NCBI GenBank assembly: GCA_002695025.1 | Contig: NZNV01000028.1 | Location: forward strand, 62,001 to 126,000 | Direction of reading: 5' to 3' | DNA length: 64,000 nt | Source of the DNA: Owenweeksia sp. | GTDB lineage: Bacteria; Bacteroidota; Bacteroidia; Flavobacteriales; Schleiferiaceae | Shown here: positions 42,189 through 51,539 of the stretch, in pieces | Position numbering within the stretch: the first letter of the stretch is position 1 | Layout of the letters: the number at the start of each line of letters is the position of its first letter | Notes under the pieces: generated by a model | Database searches by the model: none | Told to the model about the DNA's origin: nothing | Seen by the model: the letters and a program-made list of their open reading frames with translations, nothing else | Program-made: the position numbers and the translations under genes

Positions 42189-45164
42189 TTACAGATCATT
42201 CAGCACCGGTAGTTTAACCGTAACCTGGGTACCGGCTGCACGGCCATCTTCATTTATCAGGTCCTTTATCCTGATGCTGTTCTGGGATTGGTTAAGCAGA
42301 TTGAGACGCTCTTCGGTTACCTTAAGAGCCGTGCTATGATGGTCTTTTTGCCGGTTTTCAGCCGCTTGCTGGCGGCCCACACCATTGTCGGTAATCGTAC
42401 AAACCAGGGTGTGATCTTCTTCCGTAAAATGGAGTTTGATGTACCCCTGATCCTCCAGCGGACCAATGCCATGGATAATGGCGTTTTCCACGAAAGGTTG
42501 CAGGATCATGGGGGGAATGCTAATGAAAGCCGTTTCCAGTTCTTCATCCAGTTCAATAACATACTCGAATTTTTCATCGCGGCAAAAACGTTCAATGCTG
42601 AGGTAATTCTCCAGGGTATCCACCTCTGTTTCGAGACTGACCGAGTTGCTGCGCGAATTTTCCAGGATCTGCCGCATCAGTTTGGAGAAACGTGAAAGGT
42701 AGATGCGGGCCGTAGCTTCGTCCTTGGTAGCGATAAGCGCCTGTATGCTGTTGAGCGTATGAAAGATAAAGTGAGGATTCATCTGCAAACGCAGGGCTTT
42801 CTGCTCCAGGGAGATCAGGTCCCTTTCCATGCGCAGGCGCTGCTGGTTTTGGGCAGCTTTACGTTTAAGGCTACGAATGCGGTTAAGCACCAGGCCGGTG
42901 ATAACTAACAGGCCGGCCAAAATAGTGAGCAGGATAAACCAGGTGGTTTGCCACACGGGCGTTTGTATGCTGAAGGCAAAGGTGATAGCTTGTTCATTCC
43001 AGATGCCGTCCTCATTGGCGGAAAGCACCTCAAAGCGGTAGTTGCCCGGTGAAAGATTGGAATAGGTGACGGAGTTGCGGCTGGAGGGAGGCGACCAGTC
43101 CTTTTCCAGTCCCTGCAACCGCCAGCGGTACCGTACCTTTTTAGGCAGGGTTTGCGTAATGCCCAGGAAATCAAAGCTCAGGTGGTTCTCATCGTATTCA
43201 AAAGCCGGGTTTTCATCCGTATAAGCCGTATTTTCCAGGGGCGTATAGTTCAGGCTGATGGTGCTGAAATTCAGGATGGGAGGGGTGGTATTGGTTTTGT
43301 CGGCCTGCGAAAGAAAACGGTGCAGACCATTCACGGTACCGAACCAAAGGTTTTCGGAACGGTCTATACAAACAGCGTTGAGGTTGGTCTCCACTCCGCT
43401 GAAACCTTCATCCGGGCCAAAGTGCGCACTCTCCAAAATGGATAAGGAGGAATCTACGGTAAGGCGATCCAGACCTTTTTCGGTGCCTACCCAAAGATTG
43501 TTGCCCTGCCCGGTGAGCTGGTAGATATTGTGCGAAACCAGGGGTTCTCCCGCAATTTTATGAACCTTAAGACTGCCCTGGTAAAGGCGGATGGCGTTGA
43601 GACCGGCCGTACTGCCAATCCAGAGCGTTCCCAGGCTGTCTTCGGCCAGGGAGCGTACATCATGGGAAGCAAGCCCTTCGGGCACCGAAAAATGCCGGAT
43701 GATGCTGTCATGGGCAATGTAACCAATGCCACTGGTCTGGCTGGCAAACCAAACCCGGTCTTCCTTATCAATGTGCAGGTAAATAACCCGGTTACTTTCC
43801 AGGCCGTTACGGGTGGTGTATTTCACAATTACCAAACTGTCCGGCTTGTTCGTTTTGGTGATGCGGCTGATGCCGCCCCCGGCACTGGCTGCCCATATCT
43901 GCCCCCGGCTATCTTCACGGATGCACTTCACCCAGTTTCCGGCCAGCCCGTCATTCACATCAAAAAACCGGAAGGTATCACCGTCCCAAACGGCCAGTCC
44001 CTGGCCGTCCGTACCGATCCACAAGAGGCTGTCCGAATCCGCAAAGAGCGCCCGTACTTTTTCATCGGTAAAACCGGAGTCCTTTTGGTAGGCAACAAAG
44101 CCCTTTTCACTTTGCCGGGCAATGCCGCCCCCGGACGTGCTTACCCATACGTGGTTATGGTGATCCGCAGTAATGGCGTAAATGTAGCTTCCCGGCAGTC
44201 CGCTCTCGCGGCCGTAACGCTCAAATTGCTGTCCGGAATATTTGCTTACCCCACCTCCGGACGTGCCGAACCAGTAATTGCCCCAGCGATCATGCAGGAT
44301 ACTGCGCACATGGTTATTGGCCAGGCCATCGGCTTCACCCAGGAATACATACGAACTATCGGCCGGATTAAAACGGCAGATGCCTTTCTCCTGGGTGGCC
44401 ATCCATACCAGTCCATCCTCATCACAGGAAATGTCCAGTACAGCCGAGCGTTCTAACTCGCAAAGCGGCCCCATATTGTAAATGCCCCGGGCCGTGATCA
44501 GGTCAAAACCACGGCCGTAGTTCCCCACCCATATACGCCCGGCCGTATCAGTAGCCATACACCGGCTAAGGCGGTTGGTAAGTCCGTTGGAGGTGCTCAG
44601 GGTAGACAGGCTATCGTTCCGGTAAATGAAAATGCCCTTATCCGTGCCTATCCATACTGAATTATCTACAGCGGTTTGAATGAAGTTAATGGTGTGTTCC
44701 TGTATCCGTTCCGGGTAAAAAGCTTTCACAGCGGTATCCCTTAGCCGGTAAACACCATTGGGGGTGCCCAACCAGATGGTACCTTGCTGATCTTCATGAA
44801 TATGGTCAACGCTCAGGTTTTTTTCCGGGAGCTTAAGATCATGGAAAGCGGAGCCGGTTTTATACGAAAGCCCTTTGGCGCTGCCCACCCACAGTTTGCC
44901 CGTATGATCTTCCAGCAGGCAGTGTATGTAGGGACTGGGTAGCCCGTTGGCGCTGCTAAAGGTGCGGAATTCCAGCCCGTCAAAACGCGCCAGTCCCCCT
45001 CCGTTGGTGGCCATCCAGATGTAACCCCGGCTGTCTTCGCACATATCCATTACCTGCGATTGCGGTAAGCCGTCCGGAAGACTAAGGTTGGTAAAGTGGT
45101 ATTGCTGGGCGTGCAAACCCAGTGAAACGGACAGGATTATGAAAAAGACACGGAGTTTGAGCAA
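42189..45164 (-). CDS. Reg_prop sensor histidine kinase (LytS/YehU type)
   Basis: Membrane kinase of 991 residues. A signal peptide is followed by about 600 residues of two-component-regulator propeller repeats (GLPQSQVMDMCEDSRGYIWM; GLPSPYIHCLLEDHTGKLWV; GLAGNWVKCIREDSRGQIWA), which form two beta-propellers outside the membrane. Next are a Y_Y_Y domain (FDFLGITQTLPKKVRYRWRL), one TM helix (WFILLTILAGLLVITGLVL, about 750), the His_kinase box LQMNPHFIFHTLNSIQALIA (about 800) and an HATPase domain (MILQPFVENAIIHGIG; CTITDNGVGRQQAAEN). It partners the LytTR regulator just downstream. There is no fused AraC domain, unlike the hybrid HTCS systems. The signal is unknown. Confidence 0.94.
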   Translation of the reverse strand: MLKLRVFFIILSVSLGLHAQQYHFTNLSLPDGLPQSQVMDMCEDSRGYIWMATNGGGLARFDGLEFRTFSSANGLPSPYIHCLLEDHTGKLWVGSAKGLSYKTGSAFHDLKLPEKNLSVDHIHEDQQGTIWLGTPNGVYRLRDTAVKAFYPERIQEHTINFIQTAVDNSVWIGTDKGIFIYRNDSLSTLSTSNGLTNRLSRCMATDTAGRIWVGNYGRGFDLITARGIYNMGPLCELERSAVLDISCDEDGLVWMATQEKGICRFNPADSSYVFLGEADGLANNHVRSILHDRWGNYWFGTSGGGVSKYSGQQFERYGRESGLPGSYIYAITADHHNHVWVSTSGGGIARQSEKGFVAYQKDSGFTDEKVRALFADSDSLLWIGTDGQGLAVWDGDTFRFFDVNDGLAGNWVKCIREDSRGQIWAASAGGGISRITKTNKPDSLVIVKYTTRNGLESNRVIYLHIDKEDRVWFASQTSGIGYIAHDSIIRHFSVPEGLASHDVRSLAEDSLGTLWIGSTAGLNAIRLYQGSLKVHKIAGEPLVSHNIYQLTGQGNNLWVGTEKGLDRLTVDSSLSILESAHFGPDEGFSGVETNLNAVCIDRSENLWFGTVNGLHRFLSQADKTNTTPPILNFSTISLNYTPLENTAYTDENPAFEYDENHLSFDFLGITQTLPKKVRYRWRLQGLEKDWSPPSSRNSVTYSNLSPGNYRFEVLSANEDGIWNEQAITFAFSIQTPVWQTTWFILLTILAGLLVITGLVLNRIRSLKRKAAQNQQRLRMERDLISLEQKALRLQMNPHFIFHTLNSIQALIATKDEATARIYLSRFSKLMRQILENSRSNSVSLETEVDTLENYLSIERFCRDEKFEYVIELDEELETAFISIPPMILQPFVENAIIHGIGPLEDQGYIKLHFTEEDHTLVCTITDNGVGRQQAAENRQKDHHSTALKVTEERLNLLNQSQNSIRIKDLINEDGRAAGTQVTVKLPVLNDL

Positions 45165-45270
45165 GGTCTTACAAAGGTTTTAGGATGCTAAGTTAGGATA
45201 TGGTTGCAGAAGATGTTAATACAACTTGCCGTAGATTTAACACCACAAGATAACAAGCTTACCTGCTAAT

Positions 45271-45807
45271 ATGAGATTTGTATTTCTGCTTTTGTTTTTT
45301 GGGGTAGTAAATTCCAATGCTCAGAAGGTCGTTTGGGATAAAACAAACGCTTTCGGGTTAATTCCTTCCGAAGGTTGGCAAATTGATCGTGTAGAAGAGG
45401 AAGAGATTGCCTTAATCCAGAAAAAACAGAATCTCCTGGGTGAGGTTGAAGGCGGGCATTTTTCAGTTTCAACCGCTTCAACCCACAACTGGACTCTGGA
45501 TGAACTCTGGGAGGAGTATATTATAAAAGGCTTACCCTTAATGAGTGGCTACGAAAAAGTTAATTCAGGAACAGCTACTGTAGCGGGGGTGAAGGCAAAA
45601 TGGATTGTATATTATAGTGAAGATAGAGGCGTTAGGTTCAGGAATTTAAGCCTTATGGTAGTTAAACAAAATGTAATGTATGTAATTGCGGGCACATCTC
45701 TTCCAGAAAGCAATGAGAAGGTGGAGAAAGATTTTTGGAGCATGATTAATTCGTTGAGAATAAAAGAAAAAAAGGGCTACTTTGAACTTATGCCTCCTGG
45801 TCGGTAA
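45271..45807 (+). CDS. Exported DUF1795/PsbP-like small protein
   Basis: Protein of 178 residues. A signal peptide (MRFVFLLLFFGVVNSNAQ) is followed by a single alpha/beta domain with a pattern of the DUF1795/PsbP-like group: GLIPSEGWQIDRVEEEEIAL, then GGHFSVSTASTHNWTLDELW, then the repeated strand pair AGVKAKWIVYYSED and LMVVKQNVMYVIAGT. It is divergent from the sensor kinase gene. Function unknown; I only see a secreted one-domain protein. Confidence 0.6.
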   Translation: MRFVFLLLFFGVVNSNAQKVVWDKTNAFGLIPSEGWQIDRVEEEEIALIQKKQNLLGEVEGGHFSVSTASTHNWTLDELWEEYIIKGLPLMSGYEKVNSGTATVAGVKAKWIVYYSEDRGVRFRNLSLMVVKQNVMYVIAGTSLPESNEKVEKDFWSMINSLRIKEKKGYFELMPPGR

Positions 45808-45950
45808 ATAGATTTAAATGACCCAATTCATTCTATAGGACTCGAAAAACAATTTTTCAAGGTATACTAACATTTCTTGCGCTTTTAGGACAAAAATCAC
45901 AAAGCACAGCACGCAGCTTAAAAGGTATTTATCCAAAACAACAGAATAGG

Positions 45951-47435
45951 TCATGTCTTCTTAACAATCACCTGGAAGGGGTCGCCCTTTTCGTCAACCA
46001 CCTTTAAAATATAGATCCCCGCTTCCAATTGACGAATGTCAATCCTATCGCCTTTAACGCTGCCTCTGGCCATAAGCTGCCCCGTTTGTGAGAAGATGGA
46101 ATAGTCCACAGCTATACCGATCAGGCCCTCTACCTGGATATAATCCCGGGCGGGGTTTGGGTACAATTGTATTTTGCGGAAGCCCTGAGCTTCTTCCCGA
46201 TTGGAAATGGAATAGGAAGGAAGTTTGGTAAGCACGTAGAAGGTAGAATCCGTGGTCCAGGAATCCGTATAGGTAGACAGCATAAAGAGGTCACCCGCAG
46301 GATCAGGAAAAAGCTCCAGGGGTACGTGGTTTTTATTCCCAAACAGCAACAGGCTATCCGTACCAAATTGGGTAAAGCGGTAGATAAGGGCTTCACGGAA
46401 TTCCTGTCCGGAAATATTGGAATTGTCAAAAGGAATAGAACCTGCAATAAAACGGGTGCCCGAAGACCGTTCAATGGCAAAGGCGTATGCACCATTAGCA
46501 ATGTTTATCGGGCCAAACATACGTGGCTTGGCCGTGTCTGTACCCCAGTCTTTGGTAGCGTAAAAACACTGTTCATCATATTTGAAATTTCCATTTTCAA
46601 ATCTTCTATACGATCCAAACCCCGCACATTCTATGCCCTCCGGAACTACTTCAAATGCGGGCAAATAGAGAGGCACAATTGCCGAACGAGTGAAAAACTC
46701 AATATTTGAATGTACTACATCTAACGTATGGGGAGAAACTTCAGTATAATTGCAGGCCCGGGTATCACCAAACACCAGGTTGCCGGAAAGCGGATGCACT
46801 TTTGGATCTACGTTGATATTAACGCTGAGCGGACTACCATGTTGATTTATATGCAATTTATCCCGCTTCAGATTGCCCGAAAAGTCCCGCACCTGTATAT
46901 GACAGTGATCCAGCCATTCATTGGAAGTGTCACTACGTTCCTGTTTCAGGCTGATGAAAAACAATTCCCCGTTCAGGTATTTGAAGCCGGAAGCAAAAAA
47001 GCCGGCAAAGCTGAAACTATTGTAATTGGGGTTTAGGGTTCCGTTCTGGTACGTACGGATGGTAATATAGTTGGTATCATTTACATAATGGTTCACGTAA
47101 AAACATCTATCCCCATTATCATCCAGGAAGGTCCTGATCCTGGGAAAGCTCATCGGGTTTGATGAGCTAGTGACAAAGGATTGTAACAGATCCAGATTGG
47201 ATTTATCGTAAATTTTAATGACTTCTTCCCATTGCCCGGCTTTTTGTGCCAGGTAAAATACCCCTACTGTGGAATCGGACATTTCGAAAAGGCTGTATCC
47301 CTGTGTACTCCCATCTTGATTACTACCCAATTGACCACTTGGCAGGACAACATCAGTTTGTTGAGCCTTGCTTTGGACAGATAAAAGAAAGAAAACAAAC
47401 CCTAAATAATAAATAAATGCTCGATAGAAACTCAT
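45951..47435 (-). CDS. Secreted protein with T9SS sorting domain
   Basis: Protein of 494 residues. The start giving MSFYRAFIYYLGFVFFLLSV is chosen because it begins a clean signal peptide 2 bp after the upstream stop. The body (about 30-400) looks like a beta-propeller or concatenated beta-sheet repeats (IRTFLDDNGDRCFYVNHYVN; GNLVFGDTRACNYTEVS; DLFMLSTYTDSWTTDST). The tail (IQLYPNPARDYIQVEGL ... EAGIYILKVVDEKG) is a type A sorting domain. It follows the lipoprotein gene 47438-48472 and shares its direction, so the pair should be one operon. No enzyme motif. Confidence 0.8.
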   Translation of the reverse strand: MSFYRAFIYYLGFVFFLLSVQSKAQQTDVVLPSGQLGSNQDGSTQGYSLFEMSDSTVGVFYLAQKAGQWEEVIKIYDKSNLDLLQSFVTSSSNPMSFPRIRTFLDDNGDRCFYVNHYVNDTNYITIRTYQNGTLNPNYNSFSFAGFFASGFKYLNGELFFISLKQERSDTSNEWLDHCHIQVRDFSGNLKRDKLHINQHGSPLSVNINVDPKVHPLSGNLVFGDTRACNYTEVSPHTLDVVHSNIEFFTRSAIVPLYLPAFEVVPEGIECAGFGSYRRFENGNFKYDEQCFYATKDWGTDTAKPRMFGPINIANGAYAFAIERSSGTRFIAGSIPFDNSNISGQEFREALIYRFTQFGTDSLLLFGNKNHVPLELFPDPAGDLFMLSTYTDSWTTDSTFYVLTKLPSYSISNREEAQGFRKIQLYPNPARDYIQVEGLIGIAVDYSIFSQTGQLMARGSVKGDRIDIRQLEAGIYILKVVDEKGDPFQVIVKKT

Positions 47436-47437
47436 AA

Positions 47438-48472
47438 TTAATAACAAGTTGCAATCCCAAAGGTAAAATCCCCTTCATGGACAAATTTGAAATTTGGGTC
47501 AGTAATTTGTGACAAAGGTTTCTCTCTGCCAAAATATGATCCTCCGAGGAACTCATAATTAGGTTGAAAATAGCCTTGCGCAACCCCATAAGCTTTTTCA
47601 TCAGCTATTAAAAGGTCAATTTTGCTGTACCAATACTCCCACTCTTCATTATAATAGCCTATACAATCATTGGTGGCGCTATGCCAGTAATCATTTGAGT
47701 CACGAGGGGCACCCCATATACTATACCTATTATTAAAATAAGCACGATTGGTACAACGGATCTTCCAGGGCGCGGTGGCATTGGCGTAATAGCCAATAAA
47801 GTCGGCTGCATCCAGGCCTTGCCCTGCGGTGCCCTGGCAATTGCCCAGATCCTTAGCACCTCTGTAAGGCTCGGTAGGGGTGAGAAAGCCACTGGGAGAT
47901 AAAGGTGACCCTGCAGAGGGAACAGATTGTATTTCCAACCTGATAGATACATAACCTTCTTCGGCATGGATTCCATCTATGATCAGGTCGGTCAAAAAAC
48001 ATTCTTCATCCGTATGGGACTGGTAATAATCGCTCACAGAGGTATATAATTCGCTATAGGCATTATAATAGTCCGTTGAAGTTACAAATAATTCCCCGCC
48101 TTGCTCGTATACGGGAATAGTAATATTATCCGTGCTAATGATCAATTCCGGGATATAGTTTAATTCTACGGCAAATACATTGGAAAGTATCCCTTCCAGG
48201 GATAAAAATGCCTGATCCAGCGGTTCATCCTGGGTAGCGGTTTTGGATTTGCTGCCGCTGGCTATGGCATTCAGCTTTTCAATTTTTTCGCGGAATATGG
48301 CGGATCGCCTGGAGTCTTCAGTATGGGCCCATTCCGTATAGATCTTATCCGAAAAGTCTTTTACATCTGTATAGGGGATCAGCGAAACCTGGGTATTACT
48401 TTCTTTAACACAGGATGTGTACAGAAAAACGATCAGGAATAGGTTTACTAATAGAGTATATTTTAATTTCAT
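47438..48472 (-). CDS. Lipoprotein of unknown function
   Basis: Lipoprotein of 344 residues. The signal (MKLKYTLLVNLFLIVFLYTS) ends at Cys 21. The mature protein is rich in Tyr and Asp. About 100 residues of helical sequence (FREKIEKLNAIASGSKS ... SVSDYYQSHTDEECFLTD) come before a Cys-rich end (DLGNCQGTAGQGLDAADF; TNDCIGYYNEEWEYWYSKID). No family is recognised. It leads the unit with the T9SS protein and has the three-palindrome array in its upstream region, about 150-210 bp from the start. Confidence 0.6.
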   Translation of the reverse strand: MKLKYTLLVNLFLIVFLYTSCVKESNTQVSLIPYTDVKDFSDKIYTEWAHTEDSRRSAIFREKIEKLNAIASGSKSKTATQDEPLDQAFLSLEGILSNVFAVELNYIPELIISTDNITIPVYEQGGELFVTSTDYYNAYSELYTSVSDYYQSHTDEECFLTDLIIDGIHAEEGYVSIRLEIQSVPSAGSPLSPSGFLTPTEPYRGAKDLGNCQGTAGQGLDAADFIGYYANATAPWKIRCTNRAYFNNRYSIWGAPRDSNDYWHSATNDCIGYYNEEWEYWYSKIDLLIADEKAYGVAQGYFQPNYEFLGGSYFGREKPLSQITDPNFKFVHEGDFTFGIATCY

Positions 48473-48623
48473 AATGGATTGGATAGGATTGGTTTATTAA
48501 GGCTAAGTAAAAACTAAGATTATTCTTAAAGGATAATCGTTTAGTTAGATGGGTATAATTCTTAGTTAACGCAGGCTTTTCTTTAGCGTTAGAATTGAAA
48601 AAGCTAAACATTATGGATAATTT

Positions 48624-48684
48624 CAAACATCCTGATGTTTGCCTTTAAAGGTCAGGACCTTTTTGTTCAAATGTCCTGATGTTT
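48624..48684. promoter_or_regulatory. Array of three palindromes at exact 22-bp spacing
   Basis: CAAACATC-CT-GATGTTTG (48624-48641), AAAGGTC-AG-GACCTTT (48647-48662) and AAATGTC-CT-GATGTTT (48669-48684) have centres at 48632.5, 48654.5 and 48676.5, each 22 bp apart. They share AAAnnTCnnGAnnTTT. It lies between two divergent lipoprotein genes in a 475-bp gap. Nothing else is seen there but a -7 box at 48918. Confidence 0.55.
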
Positions 48685-48917
48685 TTGCTGAATCTTCAGC
48701 ACTTTTGGCCGTAACGATCACTATGTTTCGGGAACAGGATCAATTCATTAGCAATATGTTGACAATGATTGGTTTATGAGATGTTGTGGAATTGAGAAGC
48801 AACGGCATAGGCTAAACAAAATGGATATTGTCTTGGCGAGGTACAGGATGGTGCGTAAGGTCTTAAAAAGACCAGTCTGCTGCTTTTTGTCCCGCCACTT
48901 ATTAGATGGACTTATCC

Positions 48918-48925
48918 TATATTTG
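48918..48925 (+). promoter_or_regulatory. -7 box for the SUMF1-like gene
   Basis: TATATTTG is a perfect TAnnTTTG box, 22 bp before the start codon at 48948. No TTG of proper spacing is seen, so only the -7 half is firm. Confidence 0.45.
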
Positions 48926-48947
48926 GTACAATCTAATTTTTAACCCT

Positions 48948-49874
48948 ATGAATCCCAACCGTTTAATTTTAAAAGGACACTTCCTCCTTATAGTGATTGT
49001 TTTAGGCCTGTCTGCCTGTAAAACCGCACTGATTCCGGTTTGTGATATATCGAAATCACAAAACCCCCCGGGAACGGTGGAGTTGGCGCCCAACCTTTTT
49101 ATAGATAAAACCGAGATCACCAATGAGAATTACCGGGAATTTATCTACTGGACCAGGCAGGTATACGGTGAAAATGCGAAAGAAGTACACCAAATTTACC
49201 CGGATACTACGGTGTGGGATGAGCTGGAAGGCCACCTGGAGGCCATAGCTTCCAAATACCTGCATCATCCGGCCTATGGTAATTACCCGGTGGTAGGCGT
49301 TTCCTATGATCAGGCCCAGGCGTATGCCCAATGGCGGAGCGACCGGGTGATGCAGGTATACCTTATTGAAGGGGGTAAAATAGAGGCTTACCCTGATGAG
49401 TCGCCCGAAACAGCGTTTACCATTGCCCGCTATTTTAAGGGGGAATACCGCAATATTACTCCTGATCCGGAAGTGGTGCTCTACCCACACTACAGCCTGC
49501 CGGATGCTGAAACCTACCGGAAAACGGTGCGTTTTGCGGATTCCCTCAACGCCCTGAACTACGATAAATGCGTGGAAAAGAACTGTGGTGATTACCATTT
49601 AACCGGATGCGGGGAGGATGGTCCTCCCGAAAATTCATTCCTGCCCCGGCCCGTGCTCTGTGAAGCGTGTAAAGCCACTTTGGTTACCCAGCTGCAGGAC
49701 AACGTAAGGGAAATGATGGCTGAACCCGGTAAGGTGTTTGGCGGTAGTTTTGGCCGGCCCTGTTTCACGGAGGCTGCCGGGAAGGAAGGAACCGCCATTG
49801 CTGATGGATATACCGGTTTCCGTAACAGTTGTACCTATCAACCCTGGAAAAACACGGATGCGGCTACCCGCTAA
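48948..49874 (+). CDS. SUMF1/EgtB/PvdO-type lipoprotein (GldJ/K-like)
   Basis: Protein of 308 residues. I chose the start giving MNPNRLILKGHFLLIVIVLG, a lipoprotein signal that ends at LSAC; an ATG 42 bp upstream does not fit. The formylglycine-generating-enzyme fold is visible: LFIDKTEITNENYREFIYW, HPAYGNYPVVGVSYDQAQ, then AYAQWRSDRVM, and the conserved end DGYTGFRNSC. Two lone-Cys pairs occur (DKCVEKNC; VLCEACKATL). In Bacteroidota this group holds the gliding/T9SS lipoproteins GldJ and GldK and many paralogs without enzyme role. The catalytic Cys pair of true FGE was not located. It ends at a strong terminator facing the MBL-rhodanese gene. Confidence 0.78.
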   Translation: MNPNRLILKGHFLLIVIVLGLSACKTALIPVCDISKSQNPPGTVELAPNLFIDKTEITNENYREFIYWTRQVYGENAKEVHQIYPDTTVWDELEGHLEAIASKYLHHPAYGNYPVVGVSYDQAQAYAQWRSDRVMQVYLIEGGKIEAYPDESPETAFTIARYFKGEYRNITPDPEVVLYPHYSLPDAETYRKTVRFADSLNALNYDKCVEKNCGDYHLTGCGEDGPPENSFLPRPVLCEACKATLVTQLQDNVREMMAEPGKVFGGSFGRPCFTEAAGKEGTAIADGYTGFRNSCTYQPWKNTDAATR

Positions 49875-49876
49875 CT

Positions 49877-49908
49877 AAAAAAGCCCCGCTGCACAGCGGG
49901 GCTTTTTT
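49877..49908. terminator. Strong bidirectional terminator
   Basis: AAGCCCCGCT (49881-49890) pairs with AGCGGGGCTT (49895-49904) around GCAC, with A and T runs on the two sides. It serves the SUMF1-like gene and the convergent MBL-rhodanese gene. A second inverted repeat, AAATCCAAAA with TTTTGGATTT (49911-49938), overlaps the stop of the latter. Confidence 0.85.
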
Positions 49909-49936
49909 ATAAATCCAAAATCACGGGGTTTTGGAT

Positions 49937-51358
49937 TTATAACATAGTAGTGGGGGCTACGTAATCCGTTATCTCAAAATCACCGGTATTTTTCATGCCC
50001 ACAAAGCCTTCACTTACGTTGATCAGCTTGTCGTAGCCACGTGCCCTGAGGGTAGACACAAAAGCCATGGAACGGTAGCCGCTCTTGCAATGCACATAGT
50101 ACGTCTGGTTTTTGTCCAGCAATTTCATGCTGTCATTGATGTAATCCAGTGGGGCATTAAGCGCACCCTCAACGTGTTCACTGTCGTACTCGCTTTTCTT
50201 GCGGACGTCCAGGATGTTCAGGTCTTCATGCGCTTGTTTTTCCGCCAGTTCAGCAGGGCTGATATTCCGGATGGAATCGGTTTCAAAACCGGCTTTCTTC
50301 CACGCGTCCAGGCCTCCTTTAAGGTAGCCGGGTACCTGGTCAAAACCCACGCGGGCCAGGCGGGTCAAAACTTCTTCCACGCGGTCTTCATCCGCTACTA
50401 CCAGTATTTCCTGTTGTACGGAAGGTATCAGCGTACCTACCCAGGTGGCAAAGCTGCCGTCAATACCGATATTAATGGAGTTGGGAATAAACTCAGCCGA
50501 AAATACGGGCGCCTTGCGGGTATCCAGGATGAGGGTATCCGTTTTTTGGGCCAATGCGTTAAACTCCTGCGGTGAAAGGGGGTTGTTTCCTCTTTTCAGC
50601 ACTTTATCAATACTGTCGTAACCCTTGATGTTCATCATTACATTCTGGGGGAAGTAACCAGGAGGTGGGGTAAGGCCGCTCAGGATGGCCTTTTTGAATT
50701 CTTCCTTGCTCAGGCTGGGGTCCAGGGCATAATTGTTCTTTTTCTGGTGGCCCAGGGTATCCGAGGTCTCATTGCTCATCATCTTTCCACAGGCGGAGCC
50801 GGCTCCGTGGCCGGGGTATACCACGATGTGATCGGGCAGGGGCAGGATCTGGTTGCGCAGGGAGTCATACAGGTAACCGGCCAGTTTATCCTGGGTAAGA
50901 TCCTTGATCACTTTCTGCGCCAGGTCCGGGCGGCCTACATCCCCAATAAACAGGGTGTCACCGGTGAAGATGGATTGTTCTTTTCCATCCTCGTCATACA
51001 GCAGGTAGCAACTGCTCTCCATGGTGTGACCGGGGGTGTGCAACAGTTTTATCTCCGCATTCCCCAGTTTAAAGATCTCACCGTCCTGCGCCACATATTT
51101 TTCAAAACCGGTTTCCATAGTAGTGGGGCCATACACAATGGTGGCCCCGGTTTTTTCCGCCAGGTCAATGTGACCGCTCACAAAATCTGCGTGAAAGTGG
51201 GTTTCGAAAATGTATTTGATACGCGCTCCGCGTTCTTCCGCCATATCAATATAGGGTTGCACCTCGCGGAGGGGGTCAATAATGGCTGCTTCACCCTTGG
51301 ACTCTATATAATAAGCACCGTGGGCCAGGCAACCGGTATATATCTGTTCTACTTTCAT
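49937..51358 (-). CDS. MBL-fold persulfide dioxygenase-like protein with two rhodanese domains
   Basis: Protein of 473 residues of the ETHE1/CstB type. The metallo-beta-lactamase domain has H54-F-H56-A-D58 in FETHFHADFVSGH, HTPGHTMES near 110 and GDTLFIGDVGRPDL near 145. Two rhodanese domains follow. The first (about 255-355) lacks the catalytic Cys: VVADEDRVEE stands where C-x-x-G-x-R is expected. The second has it in YVHCKSGYRSMA (about 425). The likely role is oxidation or transfer of sulfane sulfur to sulfite or thiosulfate, as in CstB, in the cytosol. It is monocistronic and divergent from the LuxR-type gene. Confidence 0.9.
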   Translation of the reverse strand: MKVEQIYTGCLAHGAYYIESKGEAAIIDPLREVQPYIDMAEERGARIKYIFETHFHADFVSGHIDLAEKTGATIVYGPTTMETGFEKYVAQDGEIFKLGNAEIKLLHTPGHTMESSCYLLYDEDGKEQSIFTGDTLFIGDVGRPDLAQKVIKDLTQDKLAGYLYDSLRNQILPLPDHIVVYPGHGAGSACGKMMSNETSDTLGHQKKNNYALDPSLSKEEFKKAILSGLTPPPGYFPQNVMMNIKGYDSIDKVLKRGNNPLSPQEFNALAQKTDTLILDTRKAPVFSAEFIPNSINIGIDGSFATWVGTLIPSVQQEILVVADEDRVEEVLTRLARVGFDQVPGYLKGGLDAWKKAGFETDSIRNISPAELAEKQAHEDLNILDVRKKSEYDSEHVEGALNAPLDYINDSMKLLDKNQTYYVHCKSGYRSMAFVSTLRARGYDKLINVSEGFVGMKNTGDFEITDYVAPTTML

Positions 51359-51539
51359 GTTAACTGCATTTTTAATTCAACGATACAAAGATCGGGTTAG
51401 CAACCCAAACAGAAAGTTACAAATGTTACCGATCTCAAAATACCTTATAATAGCTGGCCTCTTTGCAAAGTTCACCACCGGGGCTCCTCTTTTTGGAATA
51501 AAGACTATTTTAGTTAACCCTATAAATAAGGTATAAAGG

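Noticed and set aside
43530-44456. 308-codon plus-strand frame inside the sensor kinase gene
   Set aside because: It is antisense to well-matched propeller repeats; long antisense frames are expected in this repeat-rich gene.
48624-48684. CRISPR-like repeats
   Set aside because: The units are palindromes of 16 bp with 6-bp gaps, without spacers or cas genes; a regulator array fits better.
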